A stretch of 64,000 bases of DNA. Origin: Sphingomonas prati. GTDB taxonomy: Bacteria; Pseudomonadota; Alphaproteobacteria; Sphingomonadales; Sphingomonadaceae. The position numbers and the translations under genes are program-made. The notes beneath the pieces are model-generated. The model did no database searches. It was given only the letters and a program-made list of their open reading frames with translations, and was not told the origin of the DNA. How positions within the stretch are numbered: the first letter of the stretch is position 1; each line of letters starts with the position of its first letter. Below are positions 42,011 to 50,290 of this stretch, in pieces. The stretch covers positions 1,178,001-1,242,000 of the forward strand of contig NZ_BMJP01000001.1 in assembly GCF_014643515.1 (NCBI RefSeq), in the 5' to 3' direction.

Positions 42011-44413
42011 ATGACCGAGACCCTTCCCGTTCTTCCCCTTCGCGATATCGTCGTTTTCCCCCACATGATCGTCCCGTTGTTCGTCGGCCGCGACAAGTCG
42101 GTCGCCGCGCTCGAAACCGCCATGGCGGCGGACAAGTCGATCTTCCTCGTGGCGCAGCTCGACCCCGCCGAGGATGATCCCGACCGTTCGCAGCTCTACG
42201 ATCTGGGCGTCACCGCCACCGTGCTGCAGCTGCTCAAGCTCCCCGACGGCACCGTTCGCGTGCTCGTCGAAGGGCGCCAGCGCGCGCGGATCGATAGCCT
42301 CGACGAAACCGGCGATCACCTGACCGCCGAGGTCGAGACAATCGACGACGTCGAGGCGACCGGCACCGAAGTGTCCGCGCTGATGCGGTCGGTCGTTGAC
42401 CAGTTCGAGAACTACGCCAAGCTCAACAAGAAGACCCCGGCCGAAACCGCGGTCCAGCTCGGCCAGATCGAGGACGCGTTCCGGCTTGCCGATGCGGTCG
42501 CCGCCAACATCACGATCAAGGTCGCCGACAAGCAGGCCATGCTGGTCGAGATGGACCCGTCGAAGCGCCTCGAAATGGGTTTCGCCTTCATGGAGGGCGA
42601 ACTCGGCGTGCTGCAGGTCGAAAAGAAGATCCGCAGCCGCGTGAAGCGCCAGATGGAGAAGACCCAGCGCGAATATTATCTCAACGAGCAGCTGAAGGCG
42701 ATCCAGCGCGAGCTGGGCAATGCCGACGGTGAGGACGGCGGCGACGAGGTCGCCGAACTGGCCGCCAAGATCGCCGGCACCAAGCTGTCGAAGGAAGCCC
42801 GGACGAAGGCGACTGCGGAGCTCAAGAAGTTGCGCGGCATGGCTCCCATGTCGGCCGAGGCGACGGTGGTGCGCAACTATCTCGACGTCCTGCTGGGGCT
42901 GCCGTGGGGCAAGAAGTCGAAGCTGAAGAAGGACATCGAAGCGGCGCAGGCCGTGCTCGACAACGACCATTTCGGGCTCGAGAAGGTCAAGGACCGGATC
43001 GTCGAGTATCTCGCGGTCCAGGCGCGCACCAACAAGCTCAAGGGTCCGATTCTCTGCCTCGTCGGCCCGCCCGGTGTCGGCAAGACCTCGCTCGGCCGTT
43101 CGATCGCGAAGGCGACCGGGCGTGAGTTCATCCGCCAGTCGCTCGGCGGCGTGCGCGACGAAGCCGAGATCCGTGGCCATCGCCGCACCTATATCGGCTC
43201 GCTCCCCGGCAAGATCGTCACGAACCTGAAGAAGGCCGGCGCGTCCAACCCGCTGTTCCTGCTCGACGAGATCGACAAGCTCGGCCAGGATTTCCGCGGC
43301 GATCCCGCATCGGCGCTGCTCGAGGTGCTCGACCCGGAACAGAACGCCAAGTTCCAGGATCATTATCTGGAGATCGACATCGATCTGTCGGACGTGATGT
43401 TCGTCTGCACCGCCAACTCGCTGAACCTGCCGCAGCCTTTGCTCGACCGGATGGAGATCATCCGCCTCGAAGGCTACACCGAGGATGAAAAGGTCGAGAT
43501 CGCCAAGGCGCATCTGCTCGACAAGCAGATCGACGCGCACGGCCTGAAGGCCAGCGAGTTCGTCCTGACCGAGCCGGCCCTGCGCGACCTGATCCGCTAC
43601 TACACCCGCGAAGCCGGCGTCCGCACGCTGGAGCGCGAGATCGCAAAGGTCGCCCGCAAGGCGCTGCGCCGGATCCTGGAGAAGAAGGACGAGCGGATCG
43701 AGGTCACCGTCGACAATCTCGCCGACTTCTCGGGCATCCGGAAGTACCGCTTCGGCATCGGCGAGACCGAGGACCAGATTGGCGCCGTCACCGGTCTGGC
43801 CTGGACCGAGGTTGGCGGCGAGCTGCTGACGATCGAGTCGGTCACCACGCCGGGCAAGGGCCTGATCAAGACGACCGGCAAGCTGGGTGAGGTCATGAAC
43901 GAGTCCGTCCAGGCGGCCTGGTCGTTCGTCCGCGCCCGCGCGCCGAGCTACGGGGTCAAGCCGTCGCTGTTCAACCGCAAGGACATCCACATCCATCTGC
44001 CCGAGGGCGCGGTGCCGAAGGACGGTCCGTCCGCCGGCATCGGGATGGTCACCGCGATGGTCTCGACGCTCACCGGCGTCCCCGTCCGCCGCGACGTGGC
44101 GATGACGGGCGAGGTTACGTTGCGTGGTCGCGTCCTGCCGATCGGCGGGTTGAAGGAGAAGCTGCTGGCGGCGATGCGGGGCGGCATCACCACGGTCCTG
44201 ATCCCGGAGGAGAATGAGAAGGACCTTGCCGAAATGCCGGCGAATATCACGAGTACGCTCAAGATCATCCCGGTCTCGCACGTCGATCAGGTCCTCGCGC
44301 TCGCGCTCACCGAACCGCTCGAGCCGATCGAGTGGACCGAGGCGGACGAACTGGCCGCCCTGCCCCCCGTGCCCGTCCCGGGTGTGACGCCGGAGCCACC
44401 CGTCCGCCACTGA
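42011..44413 (+). CDS. lon: Lon ATP-dependent protease
   Basis: This 800-residue soluble protease degrades misfolded and regulatory proteins such as cell-cycle factors in alphaproteobacteria. The N-terminal substrate domain opens with [20 protein letters not shown]; the AAA+ module has Walker [16 protein letters not shown] and Walker [14 protein letters not shown]; the C-terminal protease domain has the Ser in [11 protein letters not shown] and the Lys in [16 protein letters not shown] chose ATG 42011 over 41993 because GGAG lies six bases upstream and the family N-terminus begins here. Confidence 0.97.
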   Translation: MTETLPVLPLRDIVVFPHMIVPLFVGRDKSVAALETAMAADKSIFLVAQLDPAEDDPDRSQLYDLGVTATVLQLLKLPDGTVRVLVEGRQRARIDSLDETGDHLTAEVETIDDVEATGTEVSALMRSVVDQFENYAKLNKKTPAETAVQLGQIEDAFRLADAVAANITIKVADKQAMLVEMDPSKRLEMGFAFMEGELGVLQVEKKIRSRVKRQMEKTQREYYLNEQLKAIQRELGNADGEDGGDEVAELAAKIAGTKLSKEARTKATAELKKLRGMAPMSAEATVVRNYLDVLLGLPWGKKSKLKKDIEAAQAVLDNDHFGLEKVKDRIVEYLAVQARTNKLKGPILCLVGPPGVGKTSLGRSIAKATGREFIRQSLGGVRDEAEIRGHRRTYIGSLPGKIVTNLKKAGASNPLFLLDEIDKLGQDFRGDPASALLEVLDPEQNAKFQDHYLEIDIDLSDVMFVCTANSLNLPQPLLDRMEIIRLEGYTEDEKVEIAKAHLLDKQIDAHGLKASEFVLTEPALRDLIRYYTREAGVRTLEREIAKVARKALRRILEKKDERIEVTVDNLADFSGIRKYRFGIGETEDQIGAVTGLAWTEVGGELLTIESVTTPGKGLIKTTGKLGEVMNESVQAAWSFVRARAPSYGVKPSLFNRKDIHIHLPEGAVPKDGPSAGIGMVTAMVSTLTGVPVRRDVAMTGEVTLRGRVLPIGGLKEKLLAAMRGGITTVLIPEENEKDLAEMPANITSTLKIIPVSHVDQVLALALTEPLEPIEWTEADELAALPPVPVPGVTPEPPVRH

Positions 44414-44437
44414 TCGCGCGAATCGGGTGACGGCCGT

Positions 44438-44467
44438 TTGACAGCGCTTGCCTTGCGGCTGTTAGAT
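44438..44467 (+). promoter_or_regulatory. Sigma-70-type promoter of hupB
   Basis: TTGACA at 44438-44443 is a perfect -35 element; TTAGAT at 44462-44467 lies 18 bases downstream as the -10. The expected start near 44474 gives a leader of about 50 bases before the HU start codon. Confidence 0.7.
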
Positions 44468-44525
44468 GGCGAATTGACCGCGGCGGGCGACTCCGCCCGC
44501 CGCGAATTCGGGGGAACGTAAAGCG

Positions 44526-44801
44526 ATGAACAAGCAGGAGTTGATCGGTGCCGTCGCCGAGGCGTCCGGCCTGACCCGGGGCGATGCGGTCAAGGCGGTC
44601 GAAGCGGTCTTCGACACGATGAGCGCCGTGCTTGCGCGCGGGGACGAAGTCCGGCTGGTCGGATTCGGCACCTTCCTGGTGTCGCAGCGCAAGGCATCGA
44701 CCGGGCGCAACCCGCGCACCGGCGAACCGATGAAGATCGACGCCTCCAGCCAGCCGAAGTTCAAGCCCGGCAAGGGCCTGAAAGACGCCGTGAACGCCTG
44801 A
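44526..44801 (+). CDS. hupB: HU-family nucleoid DNA-binding protein
   Basis: This 91-residue histone-like protein bends and compacts DNA as a dimer. It has the normal HU length and layout: MNKQELIGAVAEASGLTRGD, a short helical dimer region, LVGFGTFLVSQRKASTGRNP in the saddle leading to the DNA-binding arms, and FKPGKGLKDAVNA at the end. AACGTAAAG precedes the ATG. It follows lon by 112 bases and has its own strong promoter. Confidence 0.96.
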   Translation: MNKQELIGAVAEASGLTRGDAVKAVEAVFDTMSAVLARGDEVRLVGFGTFLVSQRKASTGRNPRTGEPMKIDASSQPKFKPGKGLKDAVNA

Positions 44802-44904
44802 ACCGCCTCCGCTGTCGAACAACGGCGGCATCAGGGCTGGACAAGCCGGCGGCGACTCCCTAATCGGCCCTCTCACCGCGCGGCGTGCCGCCGGTTCCGG
44901 GCGT

Positions 44905-44979
44905 GGGTGCGTAGCTCAGTGGTAGAGCACACCCTTCACACGGGTGGGGTCGCAGGTTCAATCCCTGCCGCGCCCACCA
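44905..44979 (+). tRNA. tRNA-Val (CAC)
   Basis: The 75-base gene has acceptor GGGTGCG with CGCGCCC (one G-T pair), D-arm GCTCAGTGGTAGAGC, anticodon stem CACCC/GGGTG with loop TTCACAC (anticodon CAC), T-arm GCAGGTTCAATCCCTGC and encoded CCA. Confidence 0.94.
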
Positions 44980-45332
44980 CGCCCACTGAGGTCGGACCGC
45001 CCGCGCAGGGTTTGGCTGAACCTTTGAACACTCGAACGCCCGCTCCGCCTGGGCCAATACAGCGGCCACCCGAGCGTGACAAAGCGCCGCCTCACGGCGC
45101 GCACATCACCGCACCGCGGCAACGTCATTCGCCACCTGCGGCCCCCTCGCAGCGCGCCCCTCGCGCCGAGCAGCTTCGCCACAAACCGGCACGCGGGCCG
45201 TCCGTCTCACGAAGCTCGAACCGTTCCCCGGCGAAGGCCGGGGCCAAGATGCAACCGCTGCACCCAGACCCCGGCCTCCGCCGGGAAACAACAGTGGCCG
45301 GCAACCAGGACAACGGCGGCGGCGAGAATGGA
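44980..45332. other. Non-coding stretch after tRNA-Val
   Basis: I see no gene here: open frames on the plus strand run out of the tRNA and lack start signals. The stretch is atypically Ala/Pro/Arg-coding in all frames and holds one CCCCGGC palindromic repeat (45223-45290). It could be a decayed integration site beside the tRNA, but no attachment repeat of the tRNA 3' end is visible. Confidence 0.45.
45223..45290. repeat. CCCCGGC palindromic repeat
   Basis: GTTCCCCGGCGAAGGCCGGG at the left and CCCCGGCCTCCGCCGGGAAA at the right repeat the element at 41465, with a similar spacing of the two hairpins. It lies beyond the 3' end of the sulfotransferase-like gene. Confidence 0.65.
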
Positions 45333-46223
45333 TCAGCTGTCCGTCACCATCGCGGAGACCGACAACGCCCCAGACCCGCGCGTCGTCGTGTCCGCCCCCA
45401 CCGGCGACCCCCGATCCGCCGCCGCCGCCGCCGGCATCGTCAGCCCGTACGATCCCTCAACCTTCGGATCCAGATTGGCGGCGATGAACGCCAGGTCGTC
45501 CGCCGACACCGCCGGATAGACATGCGGCTGGTACGGCTTCACGCCCCTGCCTTTGTAACTGTCGACCGGCCGGAACGTGTCGCCCATCGGCAACCCGGTC
45601 ATCGCGGCCAGCGCGCGCGTCACCCCCTCTGGATCAGCCTGCACGCTCGCCTGATCAACCAGACAAAGATTATGCGCCCGCCGATGGAGCCCCGCCCAAT
45701 GCGACAGCTTTGCCGTCCGTTTCCGCATGGGATTGGCGAACCGCGCGCCGGTCTGCGGATCGCGTTCGTGCATCATCTCGGTCGCGTAGATTGGATGCGC
45801 CTCGTCCACGCCCCAAAAGTCGCCGTACCAATAACTCGCCCACTCCATCCGGATGAAGTCACTGAAGCGCATCTGGCTGACCGCCGGGTCAAGATGCCAG
45901 GGCTGGCGGTGGACGCTCTGCAACCACCCCACCGCATCACGCGCGATTACTACGACCAGCGTCGACGGCTGGAACAGCACCTGCGGTGGCACGAACCAGT
46001 GCTTGAACCCGTAAGCCTCGGTAAACGTCCCCTGCGGCAGGTTCCCCTCGATCAGGTGGATCAACACATTCGTCCCGCTGCACCGCTGGCCGTAAACCTG
46101 GATTGTCCGGATCGCCTCGGGCGCCCGGACGATCGCCCGCACGCCCGCCATGCTCGTCTGCCACTCCACTGCGTCCATTCCGTCCCCCATCGCGGCCGGC
46201 GTTCCAGCCGGCGCATCGGTCAT
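45333..46223 (-). CDS. Sulfotransferase-like P-loop protein
   Basis: The 296-residue product has an apparent PAPS-type P-loop near its N-terminus (VYGQRCSGTNVLIHLIEGNL, about 43-62), followed by FKHWFVPPQ, STLVVVIARDAVGWLQSVHR and FIRMEWASYW, a pattern like sulfotransferase domains, in which the second block supplies an Arg/Ser pair for the 3'-phosphate. A later block reads NLCLVDQASVQADPEGVTRAL. I call it sulfotransferase-like with moderate certainty; the acceptor is unknown. The start may be ATG 46223 or GTG 46250; neither has a good ribosome binding site. It is flanked by repeats, and the sulfotransferase-like call does not connect it with its neighbours. Confidence 0.6.
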   Translation of the reverse strand: MTDAPAGTPAAMGDGMDAVEWQTSMAGVRAIVRAPEAIRTIQVYGQRCSGTNVLIHLIEGNLPQGTFTEAYGFKHWFVPPQVLFQPSTLVVVIARDAVGWLQSVHRQPWHLDPAVSQMRFSDFIRMEWASYWYGDFWGVDEAHPIYATEMMHERDPQTGARFANPMRKRTAKLSHWAGLHRRAHNLCLVDQASVQADPEGVTRALAAMTGLPMGDTFRPVDSYKGRGVKPYQPHVYPAVSADDLAFIAANLDPKVEGSYGLTMPAAAAADRGSPVGADTTTRGSGALSVSAMVTDS

Positions 46224-46313
46224 GGCATCATTTCGCGGCGCCAGCACCACTGGCTGTTGTCGCGTTCATGCCATTTCGCGAAAGGTCGGACCCGACGACA
46301 AATGAAGTCGCGC

Positions 46314-46532
46314 TCAATCCGCTTCCGTCCCCTTGTGGCTACCGAACCCGCGCGCCGCCATCTCCTTCGTCGCCGCATCGGCATCGCTCGCGCCACGCCG
46401 CGCATCGGCGGCGTCGTCCGCATCCGCCGGGGGTGATGCCGCCGCGTCAGTCGGTCGGGTCCGCGCGGCGGTCGCATCCGCCGGCTTGGCCAGTTCGCGC
46501 TCGGGGGTCTGCGCGGGGCGCTTGTCTTCCAT
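46314..46532 (-). CDS. Small Ala/Asp-rich protein, likely stress-induced
   Basis: The 72-residue hydrophilic protein begins MEDKRPAQTPERELAKPADA and is dominated by Ala, Asp, Pro and Arg (SPPADADDAADARRGAS), ending EMAARGFGSHKGTEAD. It appears disordered and no family is recognised. Coding support is good: AGGAG lies about 8 bases before the ATG and an exact EcfG promoter begins 22 bases further upstream. It is divergent from the amidase gene. Confidence 0.75.
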   Translation of the reverse strand: MEDKRPAQTPERELAKPADATAARTRPTDAAASPPADADDAADARRGASDADAATKEMAARGFGSHKGTEAD

Positions 46533-46554
46533 GGTCGTTCTCCTGTCCCGCGCC

Positions 46555-46579
46555 AACGCCGCCGCCACCACGCCGTTCC
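46555..46579 (-). promoter_or_regulatory. EcfG-type general stress promoter of the 72-residue protein
   Basis: On the minus strand GGAAC (46579-46575) is followed after exactly 16 bases by CGTT (46558-46555). The predicted start near 46548 gives a short leader containing the ribosome binding site before the ATG at 46532. Confidence 0.75.
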
Positions 46580-46635
46580 GCTCGCTTTCGTGACGAGGCT
46601 TCGCCATGGTGCAACAACTTACATGGGGGAATGTA

Positions 46636-48159
46636 ATGACTCGCCTGCTGCCGATGCTCCTCGTCTCGCTGTCCGTCCCCACGCTCGCCGCCGCACAATC
46701 TGCGGAGGACAATGTCCGCGCCGCGATCGGCCGCGTCGAACGACTGAACCCGCGCATTGGCGCAGTGCTCGCGCTCGATCCCACCGCCCGTGATCAGGCC
46801 CGCGCGCTCGATCGCGGTCGCCGGGGCCGCGGCATCCTGTTCGGCATGCCGATCCTGCTGAAGGACAATATCGAGGCGGCAGGCCCGCTCCCGACCACCG
46901 CGGGCAGCCTGGCGCTGATCGACAACGTCACCAACCGCGACGCCCCCGTCACCGCCTCGCTGCGTGCCGCCGGTGCGGTCATCCTCGGCAAGACTAACCT
47001 GTCCGAATGGGCCAACATCCGCTCCAACGCCTCGATCTCGGGCTGGAGCGCGGTCGGCGGCCAGACGCGCAACCCGCACGCGCTCGATCGCAATCCCTGC
47101 GGCTCCTCGTCGGGCAGCGGCGCCGCCGTCGCCGCCGGCATGGTCGATGCCGCGATCGGGACGGAGACCGACGGATCGATCACCTGCCCCGCCGCGATCA
47201 ACGGCATCGTCGGGCTGAAACCCACCGTCGGCCTCGTCAGCCGCACGCGCATCGTGCCGATCAGCCACAGCCAGGACACGCCCGGTCCGATGACGCGCGA
47301 CGTCGCCACCGCCGCCCGCGTCCTGACCGCGATCGCCGGCAGCGACCCGGCCGATGCCGCCACCGCGCAGGCCGACCGCCGCCGCACCAACTACACCGCC
47401 GCGCTCAACCCCGCGGCGCTCAAGGGCATGCGGATCGGCGTGCTGCGCTTCGCCACCGGCTGGTCCGCGCCCGTCGACCGGCTGTTCGACGCCGCACTCG
47501 CCGTCCTCCGCGCGCAGGGTGCCACCCTCGTCGACATCGCCACGCTCAAGGATCGCGACAAGATCGGCCCGGCCGAAAACCTCGTCCTGATGACCGAGCT
47601 GAAGGCCGATCTCAACGCTTACCTCGCCACCACGCCGCCGGCGGTGAAGACCCGCACGCTGGCCGACGTCATCGCGTTCAACACGGCCCACGCGGACCAG
47701 GAAATGGCGCTGTTCGGCCAGGAAAGCTTTCTGGAGGCACAGAAAACCAAGGGCCTGACCGACCCGGCCTATCTTGCCGCCCGCGCGCTGTCGCTCCGCA
47801 TCGCCGGGCGCGACGGGATCGACGCGCTGCTCGCCGGCAACCGCGTCACCGCACTCGTCGCCCCCACCATGCCGCCCGCCTGGCTAATCGATACCGTCAA
47901 CGGCGACCAGATCTCCGGCGGCGGCGCCGGCGGCCTCGCCGCGGTCTCCGGCTACCCGCACCTCACCGTGCCCATGGGTGCGGTCCGCGGGATGCCCGTC
48001 GGCCTCTCCTTCATCGGCCCCGCCTGGTCCGAAGCGCGCCTGATCGGCTACGGCTACGCCTACGAACAGGCCAGCCGGCTGAAGCTCACGCCCAGCTTCC
48101 GCGAGTCGGTCGAGCGCGACGAAGAAACCGAGAAGCAGCTGCGGCCGGCGAAGCGCTAA
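46636..48159 (+). CDS. Exported amidase (amidase signature family)
   Basis: This 507-residue amide hydrolase has a signal peptide (LLPMLLVSLSVPTLAAAQS) and so acts in the periplasm or outside. The Ser-cisSer-Lys triad is visible: Lys76 in MPILLKDNIE, the cis-Ser in NPCGSSSGSGAAVAAG (about 157-159) and the nucleophile Ser181 in ETDGSITCPAA. Length is normal. Substrate cannot be told; members act on peptides, nitrile-derived amides and others. The ATG at 46636 follows GGGGGA. It ends beside a large inverted repeat. Confidence 0.9.
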   Translation: MTRLLPMLLVSLSVPTLAAAQSAEDNVRAAIGRVERLNPRIGAVLALDPTARDQARALDRGRRGRGILFGMPILLKDNIEAAGPLPTTAGSLALIDNVTNRDAPVTASLRAAGAVILGKTNLSEWANIRSNASISGWSAVGGQTRNPHALDRNPCGSSSGSGAAVAAGMVDAAIGTETDGSITCPAAINGIVGLKPTVGLVSRTRIVPISHSQDTPGPMTRDVATAARVLTAIAGSDPADAATAQADRRRTNYTAALNPAALKGMRIGVLRFATGWSAPVDRLFDAALAVLRAQGATLVDIATLKDRDKIGPAENLVLMTELKADLNAYLATTPPAVKTRTLADVIAFNTAHADQEMALFGQESFLEAQKTKGLTDPAYLAARALSLRIAGRDGIDALLAGNRVTALVAPTMPPAWLIDTVNGDQISGGGAGGLAAVSGYPHLTVPMGAVRGMPVGLSFIGPAWSEARLIGYGYAYEQASRLKLTPSFRESVERDEETEKQLRPAKR

Positions 48160-48189
48160 CGCCCGACCTCCGTTCTCCCACCCCCCAAC

Positions 48190-48323
48190 CGTTTGTCCTG
48201 AGTAGGGACTGAGCGCAGTCGAAGGCCCGTATCGAAGGATCGGCCCCACCCTTGAGGCAATGCTTCGATACGAGCCCTCGATACGCGCAAGAGCGCTACT
48301 CGGTCTCTACTCAGCACGAACGG
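48190..48323. repeat. Large inverted repeat, CCTGAGTAG type
   Basis: CCGTTTGTCCTGAGTAG at 48190-48206 faces CTACTCAGCACGAACGG at 48307-48323, pairing with two mismatches. Inside, CCCGTATCGAAGGAT faces TGCTTCGATACGAGC, giving a second paired region. This is a repeat family different from those elsewhere in the window and sits between the convergent amidase and RHH-like genes. Confidence 0.65.
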
Positions 48324-48351
48324 ATCGAAGGGGCAGTCCCAGCCTAAACCC

Positions 48352-48543
48352 TCAAACGATATCCCGCCCCGTCACCAGGCTCGGCACCACCGAAGACGGC
48401 GAATGGCTCCCCAGCGCCCCCGCCAGCAACGATGCCACCGCCTCGCCCCGCGACGGCGCGCCCTTCGCCCGCGCGATCCAGGCGTCCAGCGCCGCCAGCG
48501 TTTCGGGGGGCAAGGGCACGGGGATGATGGTCGGATCGCTCAT
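48352..48543 (-). CDS. Small ribbon-helix-helix-like protein
   Basis: The 63-residue product has a pattern like CopG/RHH domains: a strand with alternating residues (TIIPVPLPP), helix 1 ETLAALDAWIARAKG, then the PSRGEAVASLLAGAL turn and second helix. Such proteins are often DNA-binding repressors or antitoxins. An alternative GTG start at 48588 would overlap the MFS gene stop as GTGA and add 15 residues. No toxin gene is next to it; it most likely follows the MFS gene in one transcript. Confidence 0.6.
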   Translation of the reverse strand: MSDPTIIPVPLPPETLAALDAWIARAKGAPSRGEAVASLLAGALGSHSPSSVVPSLVTGRDIV

Positions 48544-48584
48544 CCCGCGAACCTGCCAGACCCCGCGCCCAAGCGAAACCCCCT

Positions 48585-50084
48585 TCACCCGCGATGCCCG
48601 CTCAGCTCCGCCCCCGCATCCTTCGCGAACCGCAGGTTGAAGATCGTCGCCGACGCCGAAATCGCCGTCACCACCAGGAACGCCGCGGTGAAATCGCCCA
48701 GGCTCGGCACGCTCGCGCCCGACACCAGCATCCCGCCATGCAGCGCCGCCGCCCCGGTGCAGATCCCCAGCGACAGCATCAGCTGCTGAAACGTCGCGTA
48801 GAAGCTCGTCGCCGAACTCATCCGCTCCTTCGGGATCTCGTCATAGGCAATCGTGTTGTACGCCGTGAACTGGAATGACATGAAGAACCCGCACGCCAGC
48901 AGCGTGGCGAAGATCGCCGCCACCGGCCAGTCCGGCCGAAACAGCCCGCACACCGCATAGCCCGCACTCGCGACCAGCCCGTTCGTCACCAGCGCACGCC
49001 GGAACCCGAACCGCCGCAACACCCGCGGCGCCAGCCCCTTCATCGCCAGCGACCCCATCGCGCCCGCCACCGTGATCGTCCCGCTCGCCGCCGCGGTCAT
49101 GCCGAACCCCAGTTGCAGCATCAGCGGCAACAGGAACGGCTGCGCGCCTTGCGTGATACGGGTCAGCGACCCCGCGATCACCGACAGCCGGAACGACGCG
49201 ATCCGCATCAGCGACAGGTCCATGATCGGGTTCGGCACCCGCGCCGCATGGCGGATATAGAACCACCCCGCGACCAGCCCGACCGCCGCCAGCCCCACGC
49301 CGGTCGCCGCCTCGCCCGACCGGCTTGCCATCTCGAACCCGAACAGCAGGCAACCGAGCGACACGCCCGACAGCACGAACCCCACCCCGTCGAACGGCGA
49401 TCGCCGCTCCGCACGATAGTCGCCGATATATTTCGTCACCAGCACCACGCCCAGCGTCCCGATCGGCAGGTTCAGCCAGAAGATCCAGCGCCAGTCGAGA
49501 TAGGTCACGATGAACCCACCCACCGGCGGCCCCAGGATCGGCCCGATCAGCGCGGGCATGATCAGCCACGACATGGCCGACACCATGTCCTCCTTGTTCA
49601 CGCTGCGCAGCAGGACCAGCCGCCCGATTGGGATCATCATCGCCCCGCCCAGCCCCTGCAGGAACCGCGCGCCCATCATGAACGGCAGGCTGGTCGCCTG
49701 TCCGCACAGCAACGACCCGCCCATGAACAGCAGGATCGCCAGCCGAAACATCGTCCGCGATCCGAACCGGTCGGCCAGCCAGCCGCTCGCCGGAATGAAG
49801 ATCGCCAGCGCCAGCAGGTAGCTCGTCAGCGCCCCGCTCATCGCGGTCGCCAGCACCCCGAAATCGCGCGCCATCGTCGGCAACGCGGTCGCCAGCACTG
49901 TTGCGTCCATCTGCTCCATGAACAGTGCGCAGGCGATGATCAGCGCAACGACCCGGTAATTCCGCACGCTGCCCGCGCCGCTCGCCTGTTCCAGCGGCAC
50001 CAGCGCCACTGAGTCCGCCGCGGGCAGTATCCCGTCGCGCACCTCCGCATTGATCGATGCGAGCCCGCGCCGCCGCAACCTCAT
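48585..50084 (-). CDS. MFS drug exporter, DHA2 (14-span) family
   Basis: This 499-residue transporter has the DHA2 pattern: first span with FMEQMDATVLATALPTMAR, motif A-like ADRFGSRTMFRLAILLF, the motif C-type GPILGPPVGGFIVTYLDWRW, and about fourteen membrane spans with IFWLNLPIGTLG. It probably exports drugs or toxic metabolites by proton antiport. The start ATG at 50084 is chosen as the last ATG before the conserved region with a plausible cytoplasmic N-terminus of about 40 residues. No ribosome binding site is evident, so the start is uncertain. Confidence 0.88.
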   Translation of the reverse strand: MRLRRRGLASINAEVRDGILPAADSVALVPLEQASGAGSVRNYRVVALIIACALFMEQMDATVLATALPTMARDFGVLATAMSGALTSYLLALAIFIPASGWLADRFGSRTMFRLAILLFMGGSLLCGQATSLPFMMGARFLQGLGGAMMIPIGRLVLLRSVNKEDMVSAMSWLIMPALIGPILGPPVGGFIVTYLDWRWIFWLNLPIGTLGVVLVTKYIGDYRAERRSPFDGVGFVLSGVSLGCLLFGFEMASRSGEAATGVGLAAVGLVAGWFYIRHAARVPNPIMDLSLMRIASFRLSVIAGSLTRITQGAQPFLLPLMLQLGFGMTAAASGTITVAGAMGSLAMKGLAPRVLRRFGFRRALVTNGLVASAGYAVCGLFRPDWPVAAIFATLLACGFFMSFQFTAYNTIAYDEIPKERMSSATSFYATFQQLMLSLGICTGAAALHGGMLVSGASVPSLGDFTAAFLVVTAISASATIFNLRFAKDAGAELSGHRG

Positions 50085-50223
50085 GAAATCAGACCGTCGA
50101 AGACGCGACCTGCGTCGATCATGCAATCACCCTTTCGCCGTCATCCCGACGGACGCCGGGCTCGGCTCGTTTTGGACGCACGGCCGGCGTGGATCGCGCG
50201 CCGTCGAAACCCCTGCCCCTAAC

Positions 50224-50248
50224 GGAACCTCCCCACCGCTCTCCCGTT
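50224..50248 (+). promoter_or_regulatory. EcfG-type general stress promoter of the mechanosensitive channel
   Basis: GGAAC at 50224-50228, 16 bases, and CGTT at 50245-50248 match the EcfG consensus exactly. The box ends 42 bases before the start codon of the channel gene. An A+T-rich leader (TTAATATATGCTGC) follows. Confidence 0.75.
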
Positions 50249-50290
50249 CCCTTAATATATGCTGCACTGCAATATAACCCGGACACGCCG

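Noticed and set aside
41618-44410. 930-codon open frame antisense to lon
   Set aside because: Composition is low-complexity (Arg/Leu/Gly/Asp) with no start signal and it mirrors the lon codons; such frames are expected opposite high-GC genes.
44907-46436. 509-codon plus-strand open frame after hupB
   Set aside because: It starts inside tRNA-Val, crosses repeats and lies opposite the sulfotransferase-like gene; composition is Arg/Pro/His-rich.
48352-48588. RHH-like protein as an antitoxin of a toxin-antitoxin pair
   Set aside because: No small toxin-like gene is adjacent; the neighbour is an MFS exporter.
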